A model generated the notes under the pieces. It was not told the DNA's origin, did not search any database, and worked only from the letters and a program-made list of their open reading frames with translations. Shown one piece after another: positions 34,623-43,287 of a stretch of DNA of 64,000 nucleotides. The translations under genes were made by a program, and so were the position numbers. Origin of the DNA: Nocardioides luti (GTDB lineage Bacteria > Actinomycetota > Actinomycetes > Propionibacteriales > Nocardioidaceae); the NCBI RefSeq assembly GCF_014212315.1, contig NZ_JACKXE010000001.1:1798001-1862000 (forward strand), in the 5' to 3' direction. The stretch's first letter is position 1. The number at the start of each line of letters is the position of its first letter.

Positions 34623-35708
34623 GTGGTGGGCACGGACCGCTCGGACGAGACGCTGCGCCTGCGCGCGACCCTCGCCTCCATCGCCCCCGGGACCGCCATG
34701 CGCGACGGCCTCGAGCGCATCCTGCGCGGTCGCACCGGGGCCCTCATCGTGATGGGCCACGACAAGACCGTCGAGGGCATCGCCACCGGCGGCTTCACCC
34801 TCGACGTCCCGTTCACCGCCACCGGCCTGCGCGAGCTGGCCAAGATGGACGGCGGCATCATCGTCGACAAGGACCTGACCCGGATCATCCGGGCCGCGGT
34901 CCACCTGATGCCCGACCACACGATCTACTCCGAGGAGACCGGCACCCGGCACCGCACCGCGGACCGCGTCGCCCGCCAGACCGGCTTCCCCGTGATCTCG
35001 GTGTCGCAGTCGATGCAGATCATCGCGGCGTACGTCGGCGAGACCCGCCACGTCCTCGAGGACTCCGGCCAGATCCTCTCGCGCGCCAACCAGGCCCTCG
35101 CCACGCTCGAGCGCTACAAGATGCGCCTCGACGAGGTCGCCTCCACCCTCTCCGCCCTCGAGATCGAGGACCTCGTCACCGTCCGCGACGTCGCCGTCGT
35201 GGCCCAGCGGCTCGAGATGGTCACCCGGATCGCCCGCGAGATCGAGGACTACGTCCTCGAGCTCGGCACCGACGGCCGGCTGCTCTCCCTGCAGCTCGAG
35301 GAGCTGATCACCGGCGTCGACGCCGAGCGCGAGCTGGTCATCCGCGACTACCTCCCTGCCGGTCGCCGCTCGAAGAGCCCCGAGGAGCTGCTCGCCCGGC
35401 TCGAGGCGCTCTCCGCCACCGAGCTGGTCGACCCGGCCGCCGCCGCCAAGGCCCTCGGACTCGGCACCGGCGAGCACCTCGACGGCGCCGTCGCCCCGCG
35501 CGGCTACCGGCTGCTCGCCAAGGTCCCGCGGCTGCCCACGTCGGTGGTCGACCGCCTCGTCGAGCACTTCGGCACCCTGCAGAAGCTCCTCTCCGCCGGC
35601 ATCGACGACCTCCAGGCCGTCGAGGGCGTCGGCGAGCTGCGCGCCCGCAGCGTCCGCGAGGGCCTGTCGCGCCTCGCCGAGTCGACGATCCTCGAGCGCT
35701 ACGTCTGA
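34623..35708 (+). CDS. disA: DNA integrity scanning diadenylate cyclase DisA
   Basis: Octameric c-di-AMP synthase that scans DNA. The DAC domain (about 1-150) holds the two substrate motifs: DGGIIVDKD, where most DisA have DGA, and GTRHRTADRVA (RHR). A helical linker and a C-terminal HhH DNA-binding domain follow (VDRLVEHFGTLQKLL, VEGVGELRARSVREGL). GTG 34623 is preceded by GGAGGGG. It makes 361 residues. With radA it forms one operon. A c-di-AMP effector was not found in the window. Confidence 0.93.
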   Translation: MVGTDRSDETLRLRATLASIAPGTAMRDGLERILRGRTGALIVMGHDKTVEGIATGGFTLDVPFTATGLRELAKMDGGIIVDKDLTRIIRAAVHLMPDHTIYSEETGTRHRTADRVARQTGFPVISVSQSMQIIAAYVGETRHVLEDSGQILSRANQALATLERYKMRLDEVASTLSALEIEDLVTVRDVAVVAQRLEMVTRIAREIEDYVLELGTDGRLLSLQLEELITGVDAERELVIRDYLPAGRRSKSPEELLARLEALSATELVDPAAAAKALGLGTGEHLDGAVAPRGYRLLAKVPRLPTSVVDRLVEHFGTLQKLLSAGIDDLQAVEGVGELRARSVREGLSRLAESTILERYV

Positions 35709-35758
35709 GCCGTCGGCCGACAGCCGCCGACCGTTCGTCCGCCGTCAGGCGTCGGGCG

Positions 35759-36529
35759 TCAGTCGTTCTTCGACGAGCTCGACGACGACGGCGCCTGCGG
35801 GCGACCGGAGGGCTTCGGCTTCTGGGTCGGCTTCGGCGTCACCGTGATGACCTCGGGCGACGGCGCCAGCAGCTCGAACTGCTCGTCGGCCGGCTCGCCG
35901 GCCAGGGCCGCCGCGGTCACGTGGTAGTAGCCGGGCAGCGCCCAGTCGGTGAGCCTCGAGCAGTCGGCGTCGGAGCGCTTGCCGTTCCAGGTGAGCCCGA
36001 CCGTGGTGTCGACGTCCTTGCGCACCACGACGTCCTTGGTCGGCACGGCGCGCGGGCACTGGCGGCTCGACCAGATGTCGTCCTTGCCCGAGGAGATCTT
36101 GAGCGTCAGCGTGTCCGGGGAGACCTGCCAGGTGCAGGCCTCCGCGGCGATCGTGCGCAGGTGCAGCACGACGAAGATGTCGCCGCGCGGCCCGGCGACG
36201 GGCCGCTGCACCTCGGGGTTGACCGCGATGTCCTCGTCCGCGCACGGTCCGTCGGGCGGGGCGAGCACCGGCGCCTGGCTGTGCTTCTTGCCCTTGCCCT
36301 TGCCCTTCTTCTTCTCGGTCGGTGAGGCGACCGGCAGGCTCGGGTCGGTGGTGCCGGTCGGGTCGGCGGCGACCTGGGTCGCCTCCGGGGTCTCCGAGGA
36401 GCCGTCGCTGCCCAGCGTCAGCACCTTGGCGATGCCGAAGACCAGCAGCAGCGCGACCGCCAGCACGAGCACCCGGCGCGTCCAGTACACGCGCGCGGGC
36501 AGCGGGCCGCGGGTGAGGGACGAGGTCAT
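35759..36529 (-). CDS. Membrane-anchored extracellular protein of unknown function
   Basis: 256 residues: a basic N-terminus and one transmembrane helix (LVLAVALLLVFGIAKVL), a Thr/Pro-rich linker with a Lys/Gly-rich run (EKKKGKGKGKKH), then a globular external domain from about residue 95 with cysteines at PDGPCAD, AEACTWQ, SRQCPRA, DADCSRL that could form two disulfides. The tail is Pro/Ser/Lys-rich. Proteins in this position, between disA and mutY, occur in mycobacteria too. Function is unknown. Confidence 0.75.
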   Translation of the reverse strand: MTSSLTRGPLPARVYWTRRVLVLAVALLLVFGIAKVLTLGSDGSSETPEATQVAADPTGTTDPSLPVASPTEKKKGKGKGKKHSQAPVLAPPDGPCADEDIAVNPEVQRPVAGPRGDIFVVLHLRTIAAEACTWQVSPDTLTLKISSGKDDIWSSRQCPRAVPTKDVVVRKDVDTTVGLTWNGKRSDADCSRLTDWALPGYYHVTAAALAGEPADEQFELLAPSPEVITVTPKPTQKPKPSGRPQAPSSSSSSKND

Positions 36530-36641
36530 GGCCGCAACGCTAGTCAGCATCGGCGCCGAGGTCCGTGCGCCACACCGACGGCCCCCTCGCGAACGCCGCC
36601 CCGGCGTCGCGACCGCCCCGCCGGCAGCCGAGAATGGCCCC

Positions 36642-37508
36642 GTGAGCGACCTCCACGAGCCGATCCTGCGGTGGTACGACGACCACGCCCGGGAGCTGCC
36701 CTGGCGCGGCGAGTCGGCCTCGGCGTGGTCGGTGATGGTCTCGGAGTTCATGCTGCAGCAGACCCCCGTGGCGCGGGTGCTGCCGGTCCACGAGCAGTGG
36801 CTGGCGACCTGGCCCACGCCCGCCGACCTGGCGGCCGAGCCCGCCGGCGAGGCGGTGCGCGCCTGGGGCCGGCTCGGGTACCCGCGACGGGCGCTGCGTC
36901 TGCACGCCGCCGCCACCGCGATCGTCGCGCAGCACGACGGGGTCGTCCCCGCGGACTACGACGAGCTGGTGGCGCTGCCCGGCGTCGGCGACTACACGGC
37001 CGCCGCGATCGCGTCCTTCGCCTACGGCCGGCGCCACGTCGTGCTGGACACCAACGTGCGGCGCGTCCTCGCCCGCGCGGTGGGCGGCGTCGAGTTCCCC
37101 GCGCCCGCCGTCACCCGGGCCGAGCGGGACGTGGCGACCGGCCTGCTGCCCGAGGAAGACGCCACCGCCGCCACCTGGGCGGTCGCGGTCATGGAGCTCG
37201 GCGCCCTGGTGTGCGTCGCCACGAACCCACGGTGCGAGGCCTGTCCCCTCGCGGACGCGTGCGCCTGGCGGGCGGCCGGCCACCCGGCGTACGACGGGCC
37301 GCCGCGCAAGGTGCAGGCCTGGGCCGGGACCGACCGGCAGTGCCGCGGCCGGCTGCTGGCGGTGCTGCGTGAGAGCGACGGGCCGGTGCACCGCAGCCGC
37401 CTCGACGCAGTGTGGGCCGACGAGGCCCAGCGGCTCCGCTCGCTCGCCGGCCTGGTCACCGACGGCCTGGTCGTGCCGGGCGACGGCGAGACCTACGCCC
37501 TGCCCTGA
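36642..37508 (+). CDS. mutY: A/G-specific adenine DNA glycosylase
   Basis: Removes adenine mispaired with 8-oxoguanine. The catalytic glutamate is in MVSEFMLQQTPVARV, the HhH motif is LPGVGDYTAAAI with the catalytic aspartate in VVLDTNVRRVL, and the 4Fe-4S cluster is CVATNPRCEACPLADAC. It starts at GTG 36642 and has 288 residues, with only a short C-terminal part compared with longer MutY, which carry a full 8-oxoG-recognition domain. The gene diverges from the membrane-anchored protein. Confidence 0.94.
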   Translation: MSDLHEPILRWYDDHARELPWRGESASAWSVMVSEFMLQQTPVARVLPVHEQWLATWPTPADLAAEPAGEAVRAWGRLGYPRRALRLHAAATAIVAQHDGVVPADYDELVALPGVGDYTAAAIASFAYGRRHVVLDTNVRRVLARAVGGVEFPAPAVTRAERDVATGLLPEEDATAATWAVAVMELGALVCVATNPRCEACPLADACAWRAAGHPAYDGPPRKVQAWAGTDRQCRGRLLAVLRESDGPVHRSRLDAVWADEAQRLRSLAGLVTDGLVVPGDGETYALP

Positions 37509-37522
37509 CCCGGGACGTACGA

Positions 37523-37563
37523 CGACGGCCCGCCGACCCCTCGGGAGGGGCGGCGGGCCGTCG
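37523..37563. terminator. Bidirectional hairpin between mutY and clpC
   Basis: CGACGGCCCGCCG and its mate CGGCGGGCCGTCG enclose CCCCTC/GAGGGG, making an extended GC-rich stem in the 69-base gap between two converging genes. It should stop transcription from both sides. No T run is visible. Confidence 0.75.
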
Positions 37564-37577
37564 GTGGGTCGTGCGGG

Positions 37578-40154
37578 TCAGTCGGCCTTCGGGACGTCGA
37601 TCGGTCCCTCGGAGTCGTCCGGCCCCTCGGGCGTGGCCTCGCCGGAGGCGATCACCTCGGCGGTCTCGAACGGCGGCAGGTCGGGCAGGACGCCGACCTT
37701 CTGGCCCGAGAAGGTGAACTTCGCCGACGGGCCCTCGCCCTCGACGCCGACCAGGACGATCTGGCCGGGGCCGACCTCGCCGTAGAGCATCTTCTCGGAG
37801 AGGACGTCCTCGATCTCGCGCTGGATGGTGCGGCGCAGCGGCCGTGCCCCCAGCACCGGGTCGAAGCCCCGCTCGGCCAGCAGCTGCTTGGCCGGCTGCG
37901 TGAGCTCGAGCGCCATGTCGCGGTCGCGGAGCCGCAGCTCGACGCCGGCGATCATATTGTCGACCATGTGGACGATCTGGTCCTGGGTCAGCGCCGGGAA
38001 GACGATGATCTCGTCGACACGGTTGAGGAACTCGGGCTTGAAGTGCTGCTTGAGCTCCTCGGAGACCTTGTTCTTCATCTTCTCGTAGGCGCCCTCGCCG
38101 CCACCCTGCTGGAAGCCGAGGTTGACGCCCTTGGAGATGTCCCGGGTGCCGAGGTTGGTCGTCATGATGATGACGGTGTTCTTGAAGTCGACGACCCGGC
38201 CCTGCGAGTCGGTCAGGCGACCTTCCTCGAGGATCTGAAGCAGGCTGTTGAAGATGTCCGGGTGGGCCTTCTCGACCTCGTCGAAGAGCACGACCGAGAA
38301 CGGCTTGCGGCGGACCTTCTCGGTGAGCTGGCCGCCCTCCTCGTAGCCGACGTAGCCGGGAGGCGAGCCGAAGAGCCGCGAGACGGTGTGCTTCTCGCCG
38401 AACTCCGACATGTCGAGCTGGATGAGCGCGTCCTCGTCGCCGAAGAGGAACTCCGCCAGCGTCTTGGACAGCCAGGTCTTGCCGACGCCCGAGGGCCCGG
38501 CGAAGATGAACGAGCCGCCGGGGCGCTTCGGGTCCTTCATGCCGGCACGCGTGCGCCGGATGGCGCGGGAGATCGCCTTGACGGCCTCCTCCTGCCCGAT
38601 GACGCGCTTGTGCAGCTCCTCCTCCATGTTGAGCAGCCGCGTGGACTCCTCCTCGGAGAGCTTCACGATCGGGATGCCGGTCGCGACGGCGAGGACCTCG
38701 GCGATGAGCTCCTCGTCGACCTCGGCGACCTCGTCCATGTCGCCGGCGCGCCACTGCTTCTCGCGGTCGGCCTTCTTCGCGATGAGCTGCTTCTCCTCGT
38801 CGCGCAGGCGGGCGGCGGCCTCGAAGTCCTGGCCGTCGATCGCGGCCTCCTTGCGCTGGCGCACGTCGCCGATCTTGTCGTCGTACTCGCGCAGGTCCGC
38901 GGGCGCCGTCATCCGGCGGATCCGCAGCCGGGAGCCGGCCTCGTCGATCAGGTCGATGGCCTTGTCCGGCAGGAACCGGTCGGAGATGTAGCGGTCGGCG
39001 AGCGTCGCCGCCGAGACCAGGGCCTCGTCGGTGATCGTGACGCGGTGGTGCGCCTCGTAGCGGTCGCGCAGCCCCTTGAGCATCTCGATCGTGTGCGCGA
39101 TCGACGGCTCGGGGACCTGGATCGGCTGGAAGCGACGCTCGAGCGCCGCGTCCTTCTCGAGGTACTTGCGGTACTCGTCGAGGGTCGTGGCCCCGATCGT
39201 CTGCAGCTCGCCACGGGCCAGCATCGGCTTGAGGATGCTGGCGGCGTCGATCGCGCCCTCGGCCGCACCGGCGCCGACGAGGGTGTGGATCTCGTCGATG
39301 AACAGCACGATGTCGCCGCGGGTGCGGATCTCCTTGAGCACCTTCTTCAGGCGCTCCTCGAAGTCACCGCGGTAGCGCGAGCCGGCCACCAGGGCGCCCA
39401 GGTCGAGCGTGTAGATCTGCTTGTCCTTGAGCGTCTCGGGGACGTTGCCCTTGACGATGTCCTGGGCCAGGCCCTCGACGATCGTCGTCTTGCCGACGCC
39501 GGGCTCGCCGATGAGGACGGGGTTGTTCTTCGTACGGCGCGAGAGGATCTGCATGACCCGCTCGATCTCCTGCTCGCGCCCGATGACCGGGTCGAGCTTG
39601 CCCTCGCGGGCGTCCTGGGTCAGGTTGCGACCGAACTGGTCGAGCACCAGGGAGGACGACGGGGCGTCGCTGGCCGAGCCGCTCGCGGCGGCACCGGACG
39701 CGGCCGACTCCTTGCCCTGGAAGCCCGAGAGCAGCTGGATGACCTGCTGGCGGACGCGGTTGAGGTCGGCGCCGAGCTTCTGCAGCACCTGGGCGGCCAC
39801 GCCCTCGCCCTCCCGGATCAGGCCGAGCAGGATGTGCTCGGTCCCGATGTAGGAGTGCCCGAGCTGCAGCGCCTCGCGCAGGGACAGCTCGAGGACCTTC
39901 TTGGCCCGGGGGGTGAACGGGATGTGCCCGCTCGGGGCCTGCTGGCCCTGGCCGATGATCTCCTCGACCTGGGCTCGCACGGCCTCCAGCGAGATGTCGA
40001 GGGACTCCAGCGCCTTCGCGGCGACTCCCTCGCCCTCGTGGATCAGGCCGAGCAGGATGTGCTCGGTGCCGATGTAGTTGTGGGAGAGCATGCGGGCCTC
40101 TTCCTGGGCCAGCACGACAACTCGTCGGGCTCGGTCTGTGAACCGCTCGAACAT
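37578..40154 (-). CDS. clpC: ATP-dependent Clp protease ATP-binding subunit ClpC
   Basis: Hsp100 unfoldase that feeds proteins to ClpP. It has duplicated Clp-N repeats ([16 protein letters not shown] and [16 protein letters not shown]), AAA module 1 with [16 protein letters not shown], a UVR-containing middle domain ([16 protein letters not shown]), and AAA module 2 with [17 protein letters not shown]. It has 858 residues, normal for actinobacterial ClpC. Start ATG 40154 has AGGAG 8 bases upstream. A ClgR-like box and sigma-R-like promoter precede it. Confidence 0.97.
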   Translation of the reverse strand: MFERFTDRARRVVVLAQEEARMLSHNYIGTEHILLGLIHEGEGVAAKALESLDISLEAVRAQVEEIIGQGQQAPSGHIPFTPRAKKVLELSLREALQLGHSYIGTEHILLGLIREGEGVAAQVLQKLGADLNRVRQQVIQLLSGFQGKESAASGAAASGSASDAPSSSLVLDQFGRNLTQDAREGKLDPVIGREQEIERVMQILSRRTKNNPVLIGEPGVGKTTIVEGLAQDIVKGNVPETLKDKQIYTLDLGALVAGSRYRGDFEERLKKVLKEIRTRGDIVLFIDEIHTLVGAGAAEGAIDAASILKPMLARGELQTIGATTLDEYRKYLEKDAALERRFQPIQVPEPSIAHTIEMLKGLRDRYEAHHRVTITDEALVSAATLADRYISDRFLPDKAIDLIDEAGSRLRIRRMTAPADLREYDDKIGDVRQRKEAAIDGQDFEAAARLRDEEKQLIAKKADREKQWRAGDMDEVAEVDEELIAEVLAVATGIPIVKLSEEESTRLLNMEEELHKRVIGQEEAVKAISRAIRRTRAGMKDPKRPGGSFIFAGPSGVGKTWLSKTLAEFLFGDEDALIQLDMSEFGEKHTVSRLFGSPPGYVGYEEGGQLTEKVRRKPFSVVLFDEVEKAHPDIFNSLLQILEEGRLTDSQGRVVDFKNTVIIMTTNLGTRDISKGVNLGFQQGGGEGAYEKMKNKVSEELKQHFKPEFLNRVDEIIVFPALTQDQIVHMVDNMIAGVELRLRDRDMALELTQPAKQLLAERGFDPVLGARPLRRTIQREIEDVLSEKMLYGEVGPGQIVLVGVEGEGPSAKFTFSGQKVGVLPDLPPFETAEVIASGEATPEGPDDSEGPIDVPKAD

Positions 40155-40218
40155 GCGCATCGCTCCTGAAAACTTCGGGGCCGCACCGCCTGGGTCGGCG
40201 GAGCGGGACAGTGGTACC

Positions 40219-40245
40219 AACCCCGCTGACAGCCTACGCGTTCCC
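40219..40245 (-). promoter_or_regulatory. Candidate sigma-R/SigH-type promoter of clpC
   Basis: On the minus strand GGGAAC (40245-40240) is followed after 18 bases by GTT (40221-40219), matching the GGAAT-N18-GTT pattern of Streptomyces sigma-R and the related mycobacterial SigH, whose regulons include clpC. It lies about 65-90 bases upstream of the clpC start, just downstream of a ClgR-like box. Confidence 0.6.
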
Positions 40246-40266
40246 GCACACGCACCCACGGCGCTC

Positions 40267-40280
40267 CGCTCTCAGCGAAC
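40267..40280 (-). promoter_or_regulatory. ClgR-box-like motif upstream of clpC
   Basis: On the minus strand GTTCGCTGAGAGCG fits GTTCGC-N5-GCG, the motif reported for the activator ClgR at clp promoters in Streptomyces. It ends about 22 bases upstream of the sigma-R-like -35 element, a normal activator position. clgR itself is not in the window. Confidence 0.6.
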
Positions 40281-40373
40281 AAGACCGCACGGGAGCGGCC
40301 GGACCCGGACGTGCGTCGACCCGCCGTTCGTCCGCCTCGGGGGTGCGGACTGGCGACGGGTCGACGTGCCGAA

Positions 40374-40390
40374 GCGTCGCGGAGCGACGC
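40374..40390 (-). terminator. Hairpin directly after lsr2
   Basis: GCGTCGC, 3-base loop, GCGACGC: a perfect 7-bp stem starting 8 bases past the lsr2 stop and followed on the transcribed strand by TTC. It is a plausible terminator separating lsr2 from clpC transcription. Confidence 0.5.
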
Positions 40391-40398
40391 GTCGGCGG

Positions 40399-40728
40399 TC
40401 AGTGCGCGGAGTCGAAGGCCTGACGGACGTCGGCGGAGACGCGGCCGCGGTCGGGCACGTCGTAGCCGTTCGAGCGGGCCCAGTCGCGGATCTCCTTGGC
40501 GGAGGCGCCACCGGCCGCGGGGGCGCTGGACCGCTTGGCGCGACCCTTCGCCCCACCGACCTTGCGGGCGTGGCCGACGTAGCCGGCGAGCGCGTCGCGC
40601 AGGGCGGCGGCGTTCTCGTCGTTGAGGTCGATCTCGTACGACGTGCCGTCGAGCCCGAAGGAGACGGACTCCGTGGCCTCGCTGCCGTCGAGGTCGTCGA
40701 CGAGGACGATGTGAACCTTTTGAGCCAT
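40399..40728 (-). CDS. lsr2: Lsr2 nucleoid-associated xenogeneic silencer
   Basis: Actinobacterial H-NS-like protein that bridges DNA and silences AT-rich genes. The N-terminal dimerisation part is MAQKVHIVLVDDLDGSEATE with YEIDLNDENAAALR; after a flexible segment the C-terminal domain EIRDWARSNGYDVPDRGRVS holds the RGR minor-groove motif. It has 109 residues. ATG 40728 is used. The region just upstream is unusually AT-rich, a likely self-binding site. It is separated from clpC by 244 bases and a hairpin. Confidence 0.96.
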   Translation of the reverse strand: MAQKVHIVLVDDLDGSEATESVSFGLDGTSYEIDLNDENAAALRDALAGYVGHARKVGGAKGRAKRSSAPAAGGASAKEIRDWARSNGYDVPDRGRVSADVRQAFDSAH

Positions 40729-40737
40729 GGTCAAACC

Positions 40738-40815
40738 TCATTCAGGGAAATGAACGTGTGGATATCGAATTGATCATGGCACGCCGCCCCGAAAAGACAA
40801 AGAATACGCGTCGCT
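40738..40815. promoter_or_regulatory. AT-rich lsr2 promoter region
   Basis: A roughly 80-base patch far poorer in GC than all surroundings (GAAATGAACGTGTGGATATC, then GAATTGATCATGG and AAAAGACAAAGAATACG). On the minus strand TTGTCT and CATGAT are spaced 16 bases apart as possible -35/-10 elements. Lsr2 binds AT-rich DNA and represses its own gene in mycobacteria, so self-control is likely. Confidence 0.5.
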
Positions 40816-41545
40816 AAACCGACGGCTTTCCCGCGCCGTCGAAAGTGAAGCGGAAGTCGACCTGCTCGTCGTAGTGGATCACCGTGCGCACGTTGCCGAT
40901 ATCGAAAAGGCCGCTCTTCTCGGCCAGGGCGAATACCTCGTCGCGAAAGGCGTCGACCTCCTCGGCGTCCCAGACCTGTCCCTCGACGCTCAGCTCCAGC
41001 GTGGTCTCGGGGCTGACGGCCCCCGGCGCCCAGCCCGCGTCGTCCAGGGTGGCCTCCCCGGCGAGCGGGGCGTCGGCGAAGGCGCTCTCGAAGGCCGCCA
41101 CCTCGTCGGCGCAGGCGGCGGGCGCGCACGCGACGTCGGTGCCCTCGGAGAACCCCTTCGAGGTGACCCCGCCGCCCTCGGCGGGCCGGGACAGCTCCGG
41201 GTCGGGGACCACGTGGACGGTGATGCCGTCGACGGTCTCCACCTTGCTGGCGGCGTACAGGTCCGCGATCGCGCGGGCCAGGGGCTTCGCCTCGGCCTCG
41301 GTCGTCACCGAGGCCCGGACGTCGACGCCGCCGCTCGAGCCCTTGTCGATGTTGGAGAAGCGCCAGGTCCGGTCCACCGCGGTCACGCCGTCCACGTCCG
41401 CGGCGCCGTCGGCCACCGCCTGCAGGCTGGCCGGGCAGTCCTCGCCCGGGCACGCGAGGGACTCCTGGATCCCCGAGCACCCGCCCAGGACGACGCCGAG
41501 CGAGGCGGTCGTCGCGAGGGCGGCCAGGGTCCGGTGCAGGCGCAT
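40814..41545 (-). CDS. Lipoprotein of unknown function
   Basis: 243 residues beginning with a lipoprotein signal (basic MRLHRT, hydrophobic core, lipobox VVLGGC). The mature part is acidic with two apparent repeats of an alpha/beta module; cysteines occur as CPGEDC and CAPAACAD. ATG 41545 has GGAGG before it. No family is recognised. It lies between coaX and lsr2, and its end directly borders the AT-rich lsr2 promoter region. Confidence 0.7.
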   Translation of the reverse strand: MRLHRTLAALATTASLGVVLGGCSGIQESLACPGEDCPASLQAVADGAADVDGVTAVDRTWRFSNIDKGSSGGVDVRASVTTEAEAKPLARAIADLYAASKVETVDGITVHVVPDPELSRPAEGGGVTSKGFSEGTDVACAPAACADEVAAFESAFADAPLAGEATLDDAGWAPGAVSPETTLELSVEGQVWDAEEVDAFRDEVFALAEKSGLFDIGNVRTVIHYDEQVDFRFTFDGAGKPSV

Positions 41546-41589
41546 GGGATTCCTCCGGGAAATGTGGATTCTCCTGCGGATGATGTCCG

Positions 41590-42363
41590 TCAGGAGTTGC
41601 GCGCAAACACGAGCTCGAGGCCCCGCAGGGTGAGCCACGGGGAATGCTCGGTGAAGCACCGGCATTCGGCGACGACGAGGTCGGCCAGATAACCGGTCGA
41701 GATCACGTGCACGTCCTCGGGCGCGACACCGAGCTCGTCGATCATCCGGGAGACAATTCCCTCGACCTGGCTGGCGACCCCGAACACCATTCCCGACTGC
41801 AGCGCCTCGACGGTGTTCTTGGCGATCACCGAGCGCGGCCGGAGCAGCTCCACGCGCCGCAGCTGGGCGCCACGCCGGCCCAGCGCCTCGAGGGAGATCT
41901 CGATCCCCGGCGCGATCGCGCCCCCGACGTACTGCCCCTGCGGGCTGACCACGTCGAACGTCGTGGCGGTGCCCCCGAAGTCGACGACGATCGCCGGGCC
42001 GCCGTAGGCGTGGACCGCCGCGAGCGCGTTGATGATCCGGTCCGAGCCGACCTCGCGGGGGTTGTCCATCAGGATCGGCACACCGGTGCGCACCCCGGGC
42101 TCGACCACGACGTGCGGCACCGTCGCGAAGTGGCCGTCCAGCATCTCGCGCCACTCGTGCAGCACCGAGGGCACCGTCGAGCAGACCGCGATGCCGCTGA
42201 CCGACCCGGTCCGCTCCCCCAGCAGCCCCCGCAGCAGCACCGCCCACTCGTCCGCGGTGCGGCGCGCGTCGGTCGAGATCCGCCAGTGCGCCAGCACCTC
42301 GCCACCCTCGAGCAGCCCGAGGACGGTGTGGCTGTTGCCGATGTCGGCGGCGAGGAGCGGCAC
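41590..42363 (-). CDS. coaX: Type III pantothenate kinase
   Basis: ATP-dependent phosphorylation of pantothenate, the first step from pantothenate to CoA. ASKHA-fold signatures: LLAADIGNSHTVLGL, RVGSDRI-type segment EVGSDRIINALAA, VVDFGGTATTFDVV and GGAIAPGIEISLEAL. Unlike type I/II kinases it is insensitive to CoA in known members. Start is GTG 42363; 257 residues. It follows nadC by three bases and, with panC and panD in the same run, gives three CoA-pathway genes in one operon. Confidence 0.94.
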   Translation of the reverse strand: MPLLAADIGNSHTVLGLLEGGEVLAHWRISTDARRTADEWAVLLRGLLGERTGSVSGIAVCSTVPSVLHEWREMLDGHFATVPHVVVEPGVRTGVPILMDNPREVGSDRIINALAAVHAYGGPAIVVDFGGTATTFDVVSPQGQYVGGAIAPGIEISLEALGRRGAQLRRVELLRPRSVIAKNTVEALQSGMVFGVASQVEGIVSRMIDELGVAPEDVHVISTGYLADLVVAECRCFTEHSPWLTLRGLELVFARNS

Positions 42364-42366
42364 GGC

Positions 42367-43287
42367 TCAGCCCTCCCGGAAGTCCAGGCCGAGGTCGAAG
42401 ACGCTCACCGAGTGCGTCAGCGCCCCGACGGAGATGAAGTCGACCCCGGTGGCGGCCACCTCGCGGGCGCGCTCGAGCGTGAGCCCGCCCGAGGCCTCCA
42501 GGGTGGCGCGGCCTGCGGTGATCGCGACCGCCTCGGCCATCGTCGCCGTGGACATGTTGTCGAGCAGGATCTCCTCGCAGCCGGCCTCGAGCAGCGCGCG
42601 GAGCTGGTCGAGGTCGGTCACCTCGACCTCCACGCGCAGGCCGGGCTGCGCGGCGCGCACGGCGTCGTACGCCGCCACGACGCCGCCCGCGGCGACGACG
42701 TGGTTGTCCTTGACCATCGCGCGGTCGCTCAGGCTGAAGCGGTGGTTGACGCCGCCGCCGCAGCGCACGGCGTACTTCTGCAGCCCGCGCCAGCCCGGCA
42801 GCGTCTTGCGGGTGTCGAGGACGCGGGCGCGGGTGCCCTCGAGCGCGCGGACCCACGCCGCGGTGGCGGTGGCGACCCCGGACAGGTGGGAGGAGAAGTT
42901 CAGCGCGGTCCGCTCGGCGGTCAGCACCCCGGCGACCGGCCCCTCGACGGTCATCACGACGTCACCGGGGCGGACGTGCGTCCCGTCCGGCACCCGGGTG
43001 CGGATCACGACGTCGTCGCCGAGGGCGTAGCGGAAGGCCAGCTCGGCGACGGCCAGCCCGGCGACGACGCCCTCCTCGCGGGCGGCGACGTCGGCGACGG
43101 CGCGACCCATCGCGGGCATCGCCTCGCTGGTCACGTCGCTGCCGCCGTCGGGCAGGTCCTCGTCGAAGGCGAGCACGACGTGCTCGTAGACCGCGAGCGG
43201 GTCGAGCCCCGCCGCCGCCAGCTCGTCGACCAGGTCGCGGGACAGGTCGGCGTACGCCGTGCGGTCGATGCCGTGGGTCCGGCTCAT
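42367..43287 (-). CDS. nadC: Nicotinate-nucleotide pyrophosphorylase (carboxylating)
   Basis: Quinolinate phosphoribosyltransferase: quinolinate plus PRPP gives nicotinate mononucleotide, CO2 and PPi. Typical segments are DVTSEAMPAMGRA, LNFSSHLSGVATATA, VLDTRKTLPGWRGLQKYAVRCGGG, LSDRAMVKDNH, VEVEVTDLDQLRALL and FISVGALTHSV. 306 residues. Its ATG overlaps nadB by four bases; nadA is not next to them in this window. Confidence 0.96.
   Translation of the reverse strand: MSRTHGIDRTAYADLSRDLVDELAAAGLDPLAVYEHVVLAFDEDLPDGGSDVTSEAMPAMGRAVADVAAREEGVVAGLAVAELAFRYALGDDVVIRTRVPDGTHVRPGDVVMTVEGPVAGVLTAERTALNFSSHLSGVATATAAWVRALEGTRARVLDTRKTLPGWRGLQKYAVRCGGGVNHRFSLSDRAMVKDNHVVAAGGVVAAYDAVRAAQPGLRVEVEVTDLDQLRALLEAGCEEILLDNMSTATMAEAVAITAGRATLEASGGLTLERAREVAATGVDFISVGALTHSVSVFDLGLDFREG

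Noticed and set aside
33036..35567. An 843-codon open frame on the minus strand
   Set aside because: It is antisense to radA and disA, has the low-complexity look of a shadow frame, and no family resemblance.
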